Origin: Nostoc piscinale CENA21 | GTDB lineage: Bacteria; Cyanobacteriota; Cyanobacteriia; Cyanobacteriales; Nostocaceae | Assembly (NCBI RefSeq): GCF_001298445.1 | Contig: NZ_CP012036.1 | Location: 5,301,690 to 5,365,689 of the forward strand | Direction: 5' to 3' | Length of the DNA: 64,000 nt | Translations under genes and position numbers: made by a program | The notes under the pieces: model-generated | The model's input: the letters and a program-made list of their open reading frames with translations, nothing else | Database searches by the model: none | Told to the model about the DNA's origin: nothing | Shown here: positions 46,399-54,723 of the stretch, piece by piece | Layout of the letters: each line of letters starts with the position of its first letter | Numbering within the stretch: position 1 is the stretch's first letter

Positions 46399-46410
46399 AC
46401 CAGTTAACTG
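46399..46410. promoter_or_regulatory. 12-bp perfect palindrome ccagttaactgg upstream of hflX
   Basis: The sequence ccagttaactgg is a perfect 12-bp palindrome just upstream of the putative start of the hflX frame. It could be an operator, but there is no second copy in view. Confidence 0.3.
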
Positions 46411-46542
46411 GCCCTCCGAATCCGTCTATTGTCTATTTTACAACAGTTGCTAGGGTGTAAGCTCTGTCTTCTGGGAGGTGCGTGGCTGAGTGGGAGCGAT
46501 CGCTACATCATAGACAATAAGCAAATTTCGACTCTCTTGTTC

Positions 46543-47523
46543 TTATAAAACAGAAGTTGAGGTGAAAATCTTCCGCCAGTGACTAACTACTATTTGCAAT
46601 TCTTTCGATAACCAGCTATCAAATTGCGGATACACAGGTAAGCGTGGTACTAATTCCCATCTGGCAGGTTGTAAAATTTCTTTCAACTCTTGTTCCTGAA
46701 TATGTGGATAATCGGGATTCACTTCATCTATCGGCCCTATCCCGCCTAAATCTCTCGCTCCTGCTTCAATACAAGCAAGTAACCATTGCTCATCTTTAAC
46801 TAAATTTGGCGGAATTTGAATTGTAATTTCTGCTGGTAGAATTTGACGTGCTTTGCTAATAACTGCTGGTAATTGATGGGGGTCAAATGGTGGTGCGTCA
46901 AATTTTTGCTGATTTCCCGGACTGTGGGGTTGCAAAATCACTTCTTGAATGTGATGGTAGCTTTGATGAATATGAGATATGGCTTCTACAGTTTCCCAGC
47001 AATCATCTGCGGTTTCGCCAATTCCTAAAAGTAAACCCGTGGTGAAGGGAATTTGCAATTCTCCTGACCATTGTAATTGTTGCAGTCTCAGTTCTGGAAC
47101 TTTACTGGGTGCTTGGCGATGTACAGTCTTCAACAATGCTGGTGTTAACTGTTCTAACATCAAACCCATTGAAACGTTTACATTTTTTAACTTTTGCATT
47201 TCTGCAAAACTCAGTGGGCCTGCATTGGTGTGCGGTAAAAAGCCCATCGCCAATGCTAATGCACATAAATCATAAATTCGCTGAAACCATGTCTGACGCT
47301 GTGGTGAATTGGGATGTACTTCGCCACTAAGAATCAGAATTTCACAAACTTTCTCATTTTTAAGTCGTTTTAAGATTTCTGCTGCTGCTGATAGCGTCAG
47401 CCAAGGACTCTCGCCGGGGTTGGTACGAAAATTGCAGTAAGTACAGCGATTGAAGCAATCATAGGTTGGAACGATTGTGTAAGCTGGGCTGTAGGTAACA
47501 ATGGCAGAATTAGCATCGGTCAT
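46543..47523 (-). CDS. cofG: 7,8-didemethyl-8-hydroxy-5-deazariboflavin synthase subunit CofG
   Basis: From ATG 47523 the product has 326 residues. The radical SAM motif is CFNRCTYCNF (three Cys near residue 25). Together with CofH this enzyme makes the deazaflavin chromophore Fo from tyrosine and a ribityl-uracil. In cyanobacteria the product is the antenna of some DNA photolyases. The motif GGIGPIDEVNPDYPHIQE near residue 260 is typical. cofH is not in the window. The gene is divergent from psbA. Confidence 0.92.
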   Translation of the reverse strand: MTDANSAIVTYSPAYTIVPTYDCFNRCTYCNFRTNPGESPWLTLSAAAEILKRLKNEKVCEILILSGEVHPNSPQRQTWFQRIYDLCALALAMGFLPHTNAGPLSFAEMQKLKNVNVSMGLMLEQLTPALLKTVHRQAPSKVPELRLQQLQWSGELQIPFTTGLLLGIGETADDCWETVEAISHIHQSYHHIQEVILQPHSPGNQQKFDAPPFDPHQLPAVISKARQILPAEITIQIPPNLVKDEQWLLACIEAGARDLGGIGPIDEVNPDYPHIQEQELKEILQPARWELVPRLPVYPQFDSWLSKELQIVVSHWRKIFTSTSVL

Positions 47524-47635
47524 AAAATAGAATTTCTTCAAGAATTGTAAACGTATCAATTTACTGCGAAACCCTGACTTTAACTAGGTATCAGAGCTTT
47601 CCACAGGGTGAGTTAAAAATTTTTCCTCAGAATAC

Positions 47636-47665
47636 TTTACAAACCGCAACAATCTTGATTAAGAT
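47636..47665 (+). promoter_or_regulatory. psbA promoter (-35 TTTACA, -10 TAAGAT, 18-nt spacer)
   Basis: TTTACA (47636-47641) and TAAGAT (47660-47665) are 18 nt apart, ahead of the psbA start at 47721. A leader of about 50 nt follows, which includes the hairpin CAGGTG-AAAA-CACCTG (47675-47690). Confidence 0.6.
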
Positions 47666-47674
47666 ATGTAACAA

Positions 47675-47690
47675 CAGGTGAAAACACCTG
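47675..47690 (+). other. Leader hairpin of psbA
   Basis: CAGGTG and CACCTG form a perfect 6-bp stem with an AAAA loop about 30 nt before the psbA ATG. It could influence mRNA stability or translation in the light. Confidence 0.5.
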
Positions 47691-47720
47691 AAACATACAT
47701 AACAAAGCAATCATAAAGAC

Positions 47721-48803
47721 ATGACAGCAACCTTACAACAGCGCCGTAGCGCCAACGTATGGGAGCAGTTCTGCAACTGGATCACCAGCACCAACAACCG
47801 CCTATATATTGGCTGGTTCGGCGTATTAATGATCCCAACCTTGCTAGCTGCAACCACCTGCTTCGTAATCGCCTTCATCGCAGCACCTCCAGTAGACATC
47901 GATGGTATCCGTGAACCAGTAGCTGGTTCCTTACTCTACGGAAACAACATCATCTCCGGTGCAGTTGTTCCTTCCTCCAACGCAATTGGATTACACTTCT
48001 ACCCAATTTGGGAAGCAGCATCTCTTGATGAGTGGTTGTACAACGGTGGCCCTTACCAACTAGTAATATTCCACTTCCTGATTGGCGTATTCTGCTACTT
48101 AGGACGTGAGTGGGAATTGTCTTACCGCTTGGGAATGCGTCCTTGGATCTGCCTAGCATTCTCCGCTCCCGTAGCGGCTGCTACCGCAGTATTCTTGATT
48201 TACCCCATCGGACAAGGTTCCTTCTCTGACGGTATGCCCTTGGGAATCAGTGGTACCTTCAACTTCATGATCGTGTTCCAAGCAGAACACAACATCCTGA
48301 TGCACCCCTTCCACATGCTTGGTGTGGCTGGTGTATTCGGTGGTTCTCTGTTCTCCGCAATGCACGGTTCCTTGGTAACTTCCTCCTTAGTTCGTGAAAC
48401 AACCGAGAACGAATCCCAAAACTACGGATACAAATTCGGTCAAGAAGAAGAAACCTACAACATCGTTGCAGCACACGGTTACTTCGGTCGCTTAATCTTC
48501 CAATACGCGTCCTTCAACAACAGCCGTTCCTTGCACTTCTTCCTGGCAGCATGGCCTGTAATCGGCATCTGGTTCACAGCGTTGGGCGTAAGCACAATGG
48601 CGTTCAACCTCAACGGTTTCAACTTCAACCAATCAGTGATTGACTCTCAAGGTCGCGTCATCAACACCTGGGCTGACATCATCAACCGCGCTAACTTGGG
48701 TATGGAAGTCATGCACGAGCGCAATGCTCACAACTTCCCCTTAGACTTGGCTGCTGGTGAGCAAGCTCCTGTTGCTCTGACTGCTCCTGCTATCAATGGC
48801 TAA
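47721..48803 (+). CDS. psbA: Photosystem II D1 protein
   Basis: The 360-residue D1 reaction-centre protein binds P680, pheophytin, QB and the Mn4CaO5 cluster. Five helices and all key residues are present: Glu in CYLGREWELS (residue 130, the high-light D1:2 form rather than the Gln of D1:1), Asp170 (SFSDGMP), Glu189-His190 (FQAEHNI), Ser264 (QYASFNNS), and His332, Glu333, His337, Asp342 in MHERNAHNFPLDLA. The C-terminal 16-residue extension (AGEQAPVALTAPAING) is removed by CtpA after Ala344. A clear promoter, a leader hairpin and a terminator frame the gene. Nostocales carry several psbA genes, of which this is one. Confidence 0.99.
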   Translation: MTATLQQRRSANVWEQFCNWITSTNNRLYIGWFGVLMIPTLLAATTCFVIAFIAAPPVDIDGIREPVAGSLLYGNNIISGAVVPSSNAIGLHFYPIWEAASLDEWLYNGGPYQLVIFHFLIGVFCYLGREWELSYRLGMRPWICLAFSAPVAAATAVFLIYPIGQGSFSDGMPLGISGTFNFMIVFQAEHNILMHPFHMLGVAGVFGGSLFSAMHGSLVTSSLVRETTENESQNYGYKFGQEEETYNIVAAHGYFGRLIFQYASFNNSRSLHFFLAAWPVIGIWFTALGVSTMAFNLNGFNFNQSVIDSQGRVINTWADIINRANLGMEVMHERNAHNFPLDLAAGEQAPVALTAPAING

Positions 48804-49293
48804 TTTGCTCAGATAGAAGTCATAACTAATTAATCAAAGGCGCTCTCCTGATGGAGGGCGCTTTTGTTTGCGTTGATTGGGTATTGGGAGCGATCGCTCG
48901 TGAATATCTCCTCAAATACGACTCATCCACCCGCCAAACTACCGTGATAGAAAATCAATATTTTTGGTAGGAGATAGCTTTGAGAAAATGAGGTTGAGCA
49001 ATTTGTATAAATTTGTCTATTTAAATAAGTCGGCGTGAAAAAACAAAACTAAGTTAAGAAAGGTCAACAAGGCTACCATCCTCTTCCCTTCTGACTTGAA
49101 AGTGCTGAGTAAAAATACCAGTCCCACTTTCATGCTTGGCGATGAAACTTTTTTCATCGGGACTGCCTTCTGCCTCCTGCCTTTCCATAACGATGATTTT
49201 TAACACTGGGCTACTTACAATAGATGCAACAAGCTTTGGAGAGTAGAACGGAAAACTAGCCGAATTTGTATAAAAATCATTATTAACAAAGAT
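48804..49293. other. Intergenic region between psbA and dndE
   Basis: About 490 nt. It holds the psbA terminator (48837-48865), a HIP1 site near 48890, and a heptamer-type repeat fragment (ctgccttctgcctcctgcct, about 49163-49182). A minus-strand open frame here overlaps dndE and is not convincing. Confidence 0.5.
48837..48865 (+). terminator. Rho-independent terminator of psbA
   Basis: Arms GGCGCTCTCC and GGAGGGCGC (with one mismatch) around the loop TGAT, followed by TTTTG, about 35 nt after the psbA stop. Confidence 0.85.
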
Positions 49294-49683
49294 ATGGAAG
49301 CCCCAATTGAAAGAATTAAACTTTCCCAAACAGCCAAAGACCAACTACAAAAACTCAAACGCAACACCAAAATCGACCAATGGAATATTCTGTGTCGTTG
49401 GGCGTTGTGTCGTTCTCTGGCTGAACCCACGCCACCTTCACCTGTACCCATTCCCCAAGATAGTAATGTGGAAATGACTTGGCGGGTTTTCGGTGGCGAA
49501 ATGTCTGATATTCTTCTCCTCGCCCTCAAGCAACGCTGTCATAATGATGGCTACCCCACAGATAAAGAAACACTCGCCACTCAATTTCGCTTGCATTTAC
49601 ATCGTGGGATTGGTTATTTAGCAGGCGACCCAAATATCAAGAAAATTGAAGATTTAATTGCGATCGCCCTAGAGAAGATATAA
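49294..49683 (+). CDS. dndE: DNA sulfur modification protein DndE
   Basis: The 129-residue product matches DndE: MEAPIERIKLSQTAKDQLQKLKRNTKIDQWNILCRWALCRSL at the start, with the WNILCRWALC motif, and a helical C-terminus that ends with HLHRGIGYLAGDPNIKKIEDL. DndE binds nicked DNA or acts with DndC and DndD in DNA phosphorothioation, which replaces a backbone oxygen with sulfur. dndA, dndB, dndC and dndD are absent from the window. The next gene belongs to the phosphorothioation-associated methyltransferase family and begins 30 nt after it, so the two are likely an operon. Confidence 0.88.
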   Translation: MEAPIERIKLSQTAKDQLQKLKRNTKIDQWNILCRWALCRSLAEPTPPSPVPIPQDSNVEMTWRVFGGEMSDILLLALKQRCHNDGYPTDKETLATQFRLHLHRGIGYLAGDPNIKKIEDLIAIALEKI

Positions 49684-49712
49684 GGATTAATGTAGTTCTT
49701 CTTGATATTTTT

Positions 49713-51174
49713 ATGCCGGAGAGCTACTTAGAAATTGAGCGTCATCGAGCTGCGATCGCTCGTACAGAAATCTCTCGCCCTGTAAGATTAGCCATAGAAT
49801 GGTCAATCTTGAATCAGGACACCAGTTTTTTTTGACTACGGCTGCGGTTATGGTGGCGATGTGCAGCGAGTCGGAACCCTCGGCTATGCCAGTGCAGGTT
49901 GGGATCCTTACTACTACCCCCATCAACAGATTACTCCGGCTGATGTGGTTAACTTGGGTTATGTTGTCAACGTCATCGAAGATTTAGAAGAACGCAACCA
50001 AAGCCTGATAAAAGCCTGGGAACTTACCCGCAAAGTTTTAATTGTCGCGGCTCAAGTCTTAATTAACGCCCCCAGTAAAGCCCAACTCGCTTACAATGAC
50101 GGCATTGTGACTAGCCGTAATACTTTTCAAAAATATTACGAGCAAGAAGAACTCAAAAAATATATTGATGAAGTCTTAAACGTCGATGCAGTCCCAGTGG
50201 CACTTGGGGTTTACTTTGTCTTCCGTGACGAAGCCGAAAAAGAAAGCTTCAAAGCTATTCGCTTCTTTTCGCGCACTTATACACCGCGAGTTCGTATCCC
50301 GATCAAGCGGTTTGAAGATTATCAAGAACTACTTGCACCCTTGATGGCATTTTTCACCAAACGCGGGAGATTACCTGTCAAGGGTGAATTAGCTAATGAA
50401 CAAGAACTATTAACAGAATTTGGTAACTTTCGCCGCGCCTTTGGGGTTGTGTTGCAAGCCACAGATGAAGCAGAATGGGATGCGATCGCTTATCGTCGTT
50501 CTTTAGATATTCAAGTTTACCTTGCTCTCACCCACTTTGATAAACGCCCCAGATTTTCCCAACTTGCGCCAGAAATGCGCCACGACATCAAAGCCTTTTT
50601 TGGTAGTTACGAAGAAGCTTGCGAAGTCGCTGACCAAAAATTATTTAGTTTGGGTAGACCAAAAGTTGTCCAAACAGCCTGCGAAAAAAGCAAAATTGGC
50701 AAACATACACGCGGCGCACTTTACGTTCATGTTTCCGCCCTCGCCGCCCTCGATCCCTTACTCCGCATTTACGAAGGTTGCGCCAGTCGTACCATTGGTC
50801 GTGTTGATGATGCGACGCTGATTAAATATAACCTTGAGCAACCGCAAATATCTTACTTATTTTATCCAGACTTCGACACAGATCCTCATCCAGCCTTAAA
50901 AGCCAGCATCACCATTGACTTAAAAACCTTGTACGTCACTCATCGAGATTATGCAAATCGGGCAAACCCGCCTGTTCTGCACCGGAAAGAAACCTTTGTC
51001 ACACCTAATTATCCCCAATACGAAGAATTTGCTCAACTCACCCAAAAAGAACAGGAATTGGGTTTACTCAAACAAAAAAGTGATATTGGTACCCGTGAAG
51101 GTTGGTTAAAATGTCTGGCTGATCATGGGGTAGAAATTAGAGGACATCAAATTTATTTAAGTAGGTCGGTGTAA
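49713..51174 (+). pseudogene. Phosphorothioation-associated putative methyltransferase, frame broken at a T8 run
   Basis: The N-terminal frame starts at ATG 49713 (MPESYLEIERHRAAIARTEIS) and meets a run of eight T at 49826-49833. With one T fewer it reads ILNQDTSFFDYGCGYGGDVQ and joins the frame that runs to 51174, so the full product is about 486 residues. DYGCGYGGD is SAM motif I of a class I methyltransferase. The remaining protein (residues about 50-480) matches the family found next to dnd genes. It follows dndE by 30 nt. The break may be an assembly miscount or a real inactivation. DNA methylation of phosphorothioated sites is an inference; substrate unknown. Confidence 0.8.
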
Positions 51175-51543
51175 ATAATTATTGTTGGAATAAGGCAGGG
51201 GGCAGGGAGCAGGGGGAGAAAGCGTTTGAGCCTTATTTACTTTTCTTTACATAGTTTGGTTTTATTGTATCGACTTACTTAATTGGTAATTTTTAATTCC
51301 TAATTTGATGTAACTTATTGAAAACATTAAGTTATCTCACGCAAAGTCGAGGCAGCGCGTTGGGCGGGTTTCCCGACTTGTAGCGACTGCCGTGCAAAGG
51401 CGCAAAGAAAGGTATAGCCTTTTCTCTGCTACTGAGGTACAAATTCATCTGCGTGCATCTGCGGTTAATTATTAGTGTCTAGTACCTTTTCCACTTACCT
51501 TCTGCTATACAAATTACGAATTATATAAAGGAATATCGAAACG
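51175..51543. repeat. Intergenic region with STRR heptamers and a GC-rich repeat fragment
   Basis: An array of ggcagggg/ggcaggga units (51195-51221) and a GC-rich fragment, cgcgttgggcgggtttcccgac (51356-51377), lie in this gene-free 369-nt stretch. A reverse-complement relative of the second occurs near 57493-57555. Confidence 0.6.
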
Positions 51544-53055
51544 ATGAAAGAAATCCAAGCACTACGTCAAGCCGTCCAAAGTCGCAAAATGGGGGCTTTG
51601 TTATTGCTGGGTTTTGCATCGGGATTGCCTTTGTTCTTAACTAGTAGAACATTGCAATTGTGGATGCAGGATGCCAAGGTTGATATCGGCAAAATTACTT
51701 TATTTGGTTTGTTGGCGTTACCTTATTCCCTAAAATTTTTGTGGTCGCCTTTATTAGATAGATTTGTACCGCCATTTTTAGGAGCGAGACGGGGTTGGTT
51801 GATTTTAACTCAAATTGGGTTAGCAATTGCGATCGCCACTCTCGCCTTACAACAACCTTCCCAAAGTGACCAAGTATTGCAAATTTTGGCAATCAACTGT
51901 TTAATTATCACCTTTTTAAGTGCCACCCAAGACATTGCCGGTGATGCTTACCGTACCGATATCTTAAATCCGCTAGAAGCAGAAGCAGGCGCATCGGTTT
52001 GGGTACTCGGCTATCGTGTTGCTTTGTTTGTCACTAGTTCCTTAGCTTTAGTTTTAGCTGATCGTTTACCTTGGAACAGTGTTTACTTACTGATGGCTGC
52101 TTTGATGGCGGGGAGTATCTTTGTCAGCTTATCAGCCCCCAGAGAACCACAGGTAAGTAATCACAGAGAAACCGCACCTGTGTCTGTCAAAGATGTGATA
52201 TTCGTACTATTGATCACAGTCTTGGTAGCTGGCTTACTGGGAGGCGTTTTTCTGGGCTATATTGCTTTGCCTGTATTTTATTGGCTATTAGCAGGTTTGA
52301 TTGTCGCTTGGATAGTTTCATCATTATTATTGCCTGATGAATTACTGGGTGAAGCTCAAGAAAATCAATCCCCACAAAATTTACAACAAGCAATTTTTCT
52401 GCCTTTTAAAGAATTTTTTCATCGTTTTGGCTTAACTCAAGCTGGTGTAATTCTGATATTTATCATCCTTTATAAACTGGGCGATTCTTTAGTCGGTATC
52501 ACAGCTAATTTATTTTTGCGAGAAATCAACTTTACTAAAACTGAAATTGGGGCAATTCAAGCCGGAATAGGCTTTCTCGCTACGACTGTCGGTGTATTAG
52601 CTGGTGGGGTAATCTTAACCAAAATTCACCTCAATCGCGGTTTATGGATATTTGGCATACTGCAATTATTGAGTAACTTGGGTTATTATGCTTTAGCTGT
52701 TGCTGGCAAAAATTACTCGTTATTAATTTTGGCAGTAAATATCGAAAATTTTAGTGCCGGATTAGTCACAGTTGCTACAGTGGCATTTTTAATGAACCTC
52801 TGCAATCACCGTTTTACAACCACTCAATTTGCATTATTTTCTAGCTTAATGGCGATTAGTAGAGACGTTCTTTCAGCACCGGCAGGCGATTGGGCAAAAG
52901 CCACAGGTTGGCCTGTGTTTTTCTTGTTAACCTTAGTAGCAGCCTTGCCAGGATTGTTACTTTTACCGTTTGTTGCTCCCTGGAATCAAAAGCCAGTGGT
53001 AATATCTAGACCAGGACTAGAGGAAGAAGATGAGGATGTATGGGAAGCCAAGTAA
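51544..53055 (+). CDS. ampG: AmpG-like muropeptide permease (MFS)
   Basis: The 503-residue product has about twelve to fourteen membrane helices and the AmpG-type N-terminus (KMGALLLLGFASGLPLFLTSRTLQLWMQDAKVDIGKITLFG), with the motif LWSPLLDRFVPPFLGARRGW after the second helix. AmpG imports anhydro-muropeptides for cell-wall recycling through the plasma membrane. The C-terminus ends acidic (GLEEEDEDVWEAK). It overlaps the next gene by 16 nt, so translation is coupled. Confidence 0.88.
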   Translation: MKEIQALRQAVQSRKMGALLLLGFASGLPLFLTSRTLQLWMQDAKVDIGKITLFGLLALPYSLKFLWSPLLDRFVPPFLGARRGWLILTQIGLAIAIATLALQQPSQSDQVLQILAINCLIITFLSATQDIAGDAYRTDILNPLEAEAGASVWVLGYRVALFVTSSLALVLADRLPWNSVYLLMAALMAGSIFVSLSAPREPQVSNHRETAPVSVKDVIFVLLITVLVAGLLGGVFLGYIALPVFYWLLAGLIVAWIVSSLLLPDELLGEAQENQSPQNLQQAIFLPFKEFFHRFGLTQAGVILIFIILYKLGDSLVGITANLFLREINFTKTEIGAIQAGIGFLATTVGVLAGGVILTKIHLNRGLWIFGILQLLSNLGYYALAVAGKNYSLLILAVNIENFSAGLVTVATVAFLMNLCNHRFTTTQFALFSSLMAISRDVLSAPAGDWAKATGWPVFFLLTLVAALPGLLLLPFVAPWNQKPVVISRPGLEEEDEDVWEAK

Positions 53056-53444
53056 TTGTTGTTATTGGTACATTTATTCTTTTACTTACAGGCTTGTTAC
53101 TTGGCTATGTCCTGTCACAGTTAGTACTGGGATTTTTGACTTTTAATCTCTTTACTTTTTTCGGTACACTCAGCCTAATTTTAATTTTCGGTACACTGTA
53201 TTACGTTTTATTTTGGCAGTTACGCCGAGAACAATCCAGTGTTGTGCCGGAAAGTATGTCCGCAACGGAGATTAACGATCGCATCACCGACAACCAACTC
53301 AAAAACAGGCTGATTGCTAAGTTAGACGGTGATACCGCCACGGCTGAACGCTTAATTGAACAAGCCAAGCAAAATTATCCCGGTATGCCAGAAAGTTGGT
53401 ATTGCGAGCGAGTTATGGATGATTTAGAACGCGATCGGCGTTAA
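53040..53444 (+). CDS. Small membrane protein of unknown function, coupled to ampG
   Basis: The 134-residue product has two N-terminal membrane helices (about residues 5-30 and 38-60) and a soluble, charged C-terminal half (MSATEINDRITDNQLKNRLIAKLDGDTATAERLIEQAKQNYPGMPESWYCERVMDDLERDRR). It starts inside the end of ampG. The C-terminal half looks like a conserved cyanobacterial domain. Function unknown. Confidence 0.8.
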   Translation: MGSQVIVVIGTFILLLTGLLLGYVLSQLVLGFLTFNLFTFFGTLSLILIFGTLYYVLFWQLRREQSSVVPESMSATEINDRITDNQLKNRLIAKLDGDTATAERLIEQAKQNYPGMPESWYCERVMDDLERDRR

Positions 53445-53454
53445 GGTTAAAGAA

Positions 53455-53615
53455 GAGAGGCAGGAGGCAGGGGGCAGGAGGCAGGAAGCAGAGGAAAATT
53501 CTTCAACTCAGCACTCAGCGAGAAGTTGCGTGCGCGGGGAACCCGCGTTGAGCAAACTTCGGTGACTCAGCACTCAGTTTCTTTCTTTTGACTTTTGACT
53601 TTTAACTTTTGACTT
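53455..53615. repeat. Composite STRR region (ggcagga heptamers, cacccagcact-like and cttttgactttt units)
   Basis: Three repeat families follow each other: gaggcaggaggcagggggcag (53458-53490), cagcactcagc with a GC-rich gttgcgtgcgcggggaaccc (53514-53580), and cttttgacttttaacttttgac (53585-53612). All occur elsewhere in the window. No gene. Confidence 0.7.
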
Positions 53616-53622
53616 ACTAAAT

Positions 53623-53802
53623 ATGGCTATAATTCGTCAATACATCGCTCCACTACTTGTACTTTTAGTATTTCTCGTTGCTTTAGTAGCAGTCAGCGCC
53701 CGGATATTTTTGCCTGCTGATATGGCAGCACCCGCACCTATTGAAGAAACTGGGGTAATTTTGCCAGCTACATCTGTAGATTTCTTCACCTTTAGCAAAT
53801 AA
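53623..53802 (+). CDS. Small membrane protein, 59 residues
   Basis: The product begins MAIIRQYIAPLLVLLVFLVA and continues with LVAVSARIFLPADMAAPAP, one membrane helix followed by a short Pro/Ala segment. Its stop is 1 nt before the GTG of the acetyltransferase gene, so the two are coupled. It is too short for most gene finders, but frame, membrane character and the tight coupling support it. Confidence 0.6.
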   Translation: MAIIRQYIAPLLVLLVFLVALVAVSARIFLPADMAAPAPIEETGVILPATSVDFFTFSK

Positions 53803-53803
53803 A

Positions 53804-54370
53804 GTGTCTGAGCAATTACTAGCAGGGTATTTAATTCGTCGCGGTTCAACATTAGAGCGATCGCTCCTTGTCAAGTTTATGCAACGCACTTACCAGGAGC
53901 GATTTCCCCAGCAAGATTTTGCCCACCTCGCCCGCACAGTCGAGCAGTATTTATCCCAAGATACGCCCTTGTGGTGGGTAGATGTGGAACTAGGGGTGCA
54001 GGGGGGTAAGGGTGTAGGGGAAGTTAGAAGAAATGAGCAAGCAAATAACTTTAATTCCCCCTTGTCTCCCTTGTCCCCCATTGCCTGCCTCTGGGTGGGA
54101 AATGCCGTAGATCAAGTTAGTGGCGATCGCCATGCTCATATTTTTTTGCTTTACGTCGTCCCAGAACATCGGCGCAGAGGTATTGGTAAAGCTTTGATGC
54201 AGTATGTAGAAAAATGGGCAATTAAACGAGGCGATAAACAAATCGGTTTACAAGTCTTTGAATCTAATCAACCCGCCTTAAATCTCTATAATCAACTGGG
54301 TTATCAAACTCAATCTTTGTGGATGCTGAAAGAACTGTCAGGTTATTTCGTTGGTGACAGCCATGAGTAG
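53804..54370 (+). CDS. GNAT-family N-acetyltransferase
   Basis: The 188-residue product starts with GTG 53804. Residues about 115-170 form the acetyl-CoA site: IFLLYVVPEHRRRGIGKALMQYVEKWA and NQPALNLYNQLGYQ. The N-terminal part (LIRRGSTLERSLLVKFMQRTYQERFPQQDF) is that of the family. Residues 64-95 (GVQGGKGVGEVRR ... SPLSPLSP) are unlike the family and come from a G-rich repeat that has inserted in frame. It may be an N-acetyltransferase of a protein or a small molecule; the target is not known. It is coupled to the 59-residue membrane protein. Confidence 0.85.
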   Translation: MSEQLLAGYLIRRGSTLERSLLVKFMQRTYQERFPQQDFAHLARTVEQYLSQDTPLWWVDVELGVQGGKGVGEVRRNEQANNFNSPLSPLSPIACLWVGNAVDQVSGDRHAHIFLLYVVPEHRRRGIGKALMQYVEKWAIKRGDKQIGLQVFESNQPALNLYNQLGYQTQSLWMLKELSGYFVGDSHE

Positions 54371-54723
54371 CAGTTTTGCGATCGCAGTACCGCAACAATT
54401 TATTTACCGTACTAAAAATTCTGAAACACTTGGAACAGTTAGTCATTAGTCAATAGTTATCTCCCTAGTACCTAACCTTTAGCCCCTAGCCTCTTTTTCC
54501 CAAACAAATCTCAATCATGTCGAACATAAAGTGTACAATAATCTAGCAAATACCTATCAGGCGCTGAATTATTGGCACGGGGGGTTATCTGTATAGTAGT
54601 CGAAGCATAGGTGAGGAAATTAAAAAAGCATGAATGCTAGGTATAGTAAGACTTTTACCTCCTGCCTTCTGCCTCCTGCCTTTTGCCTCCTGCTACAAAT
54701 CCCACTCGGCATTTAAATGACGT
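54371..54723. other. Intergenic region with STRR heptamers
   Basis: 353 nt without a gene. An array of cctcctgccttctg units (54659-54697) is the reverse complement of the ggcagga family. A HIP1 site is near 54379. Confidence 0.6.

Noticed and set aside
49054..49344. Minus-strand open frame between psbA and dndE
   Set aside because: It overlaps the start of dndE on the other strand, includes a heptamer repeat and looks like no family.
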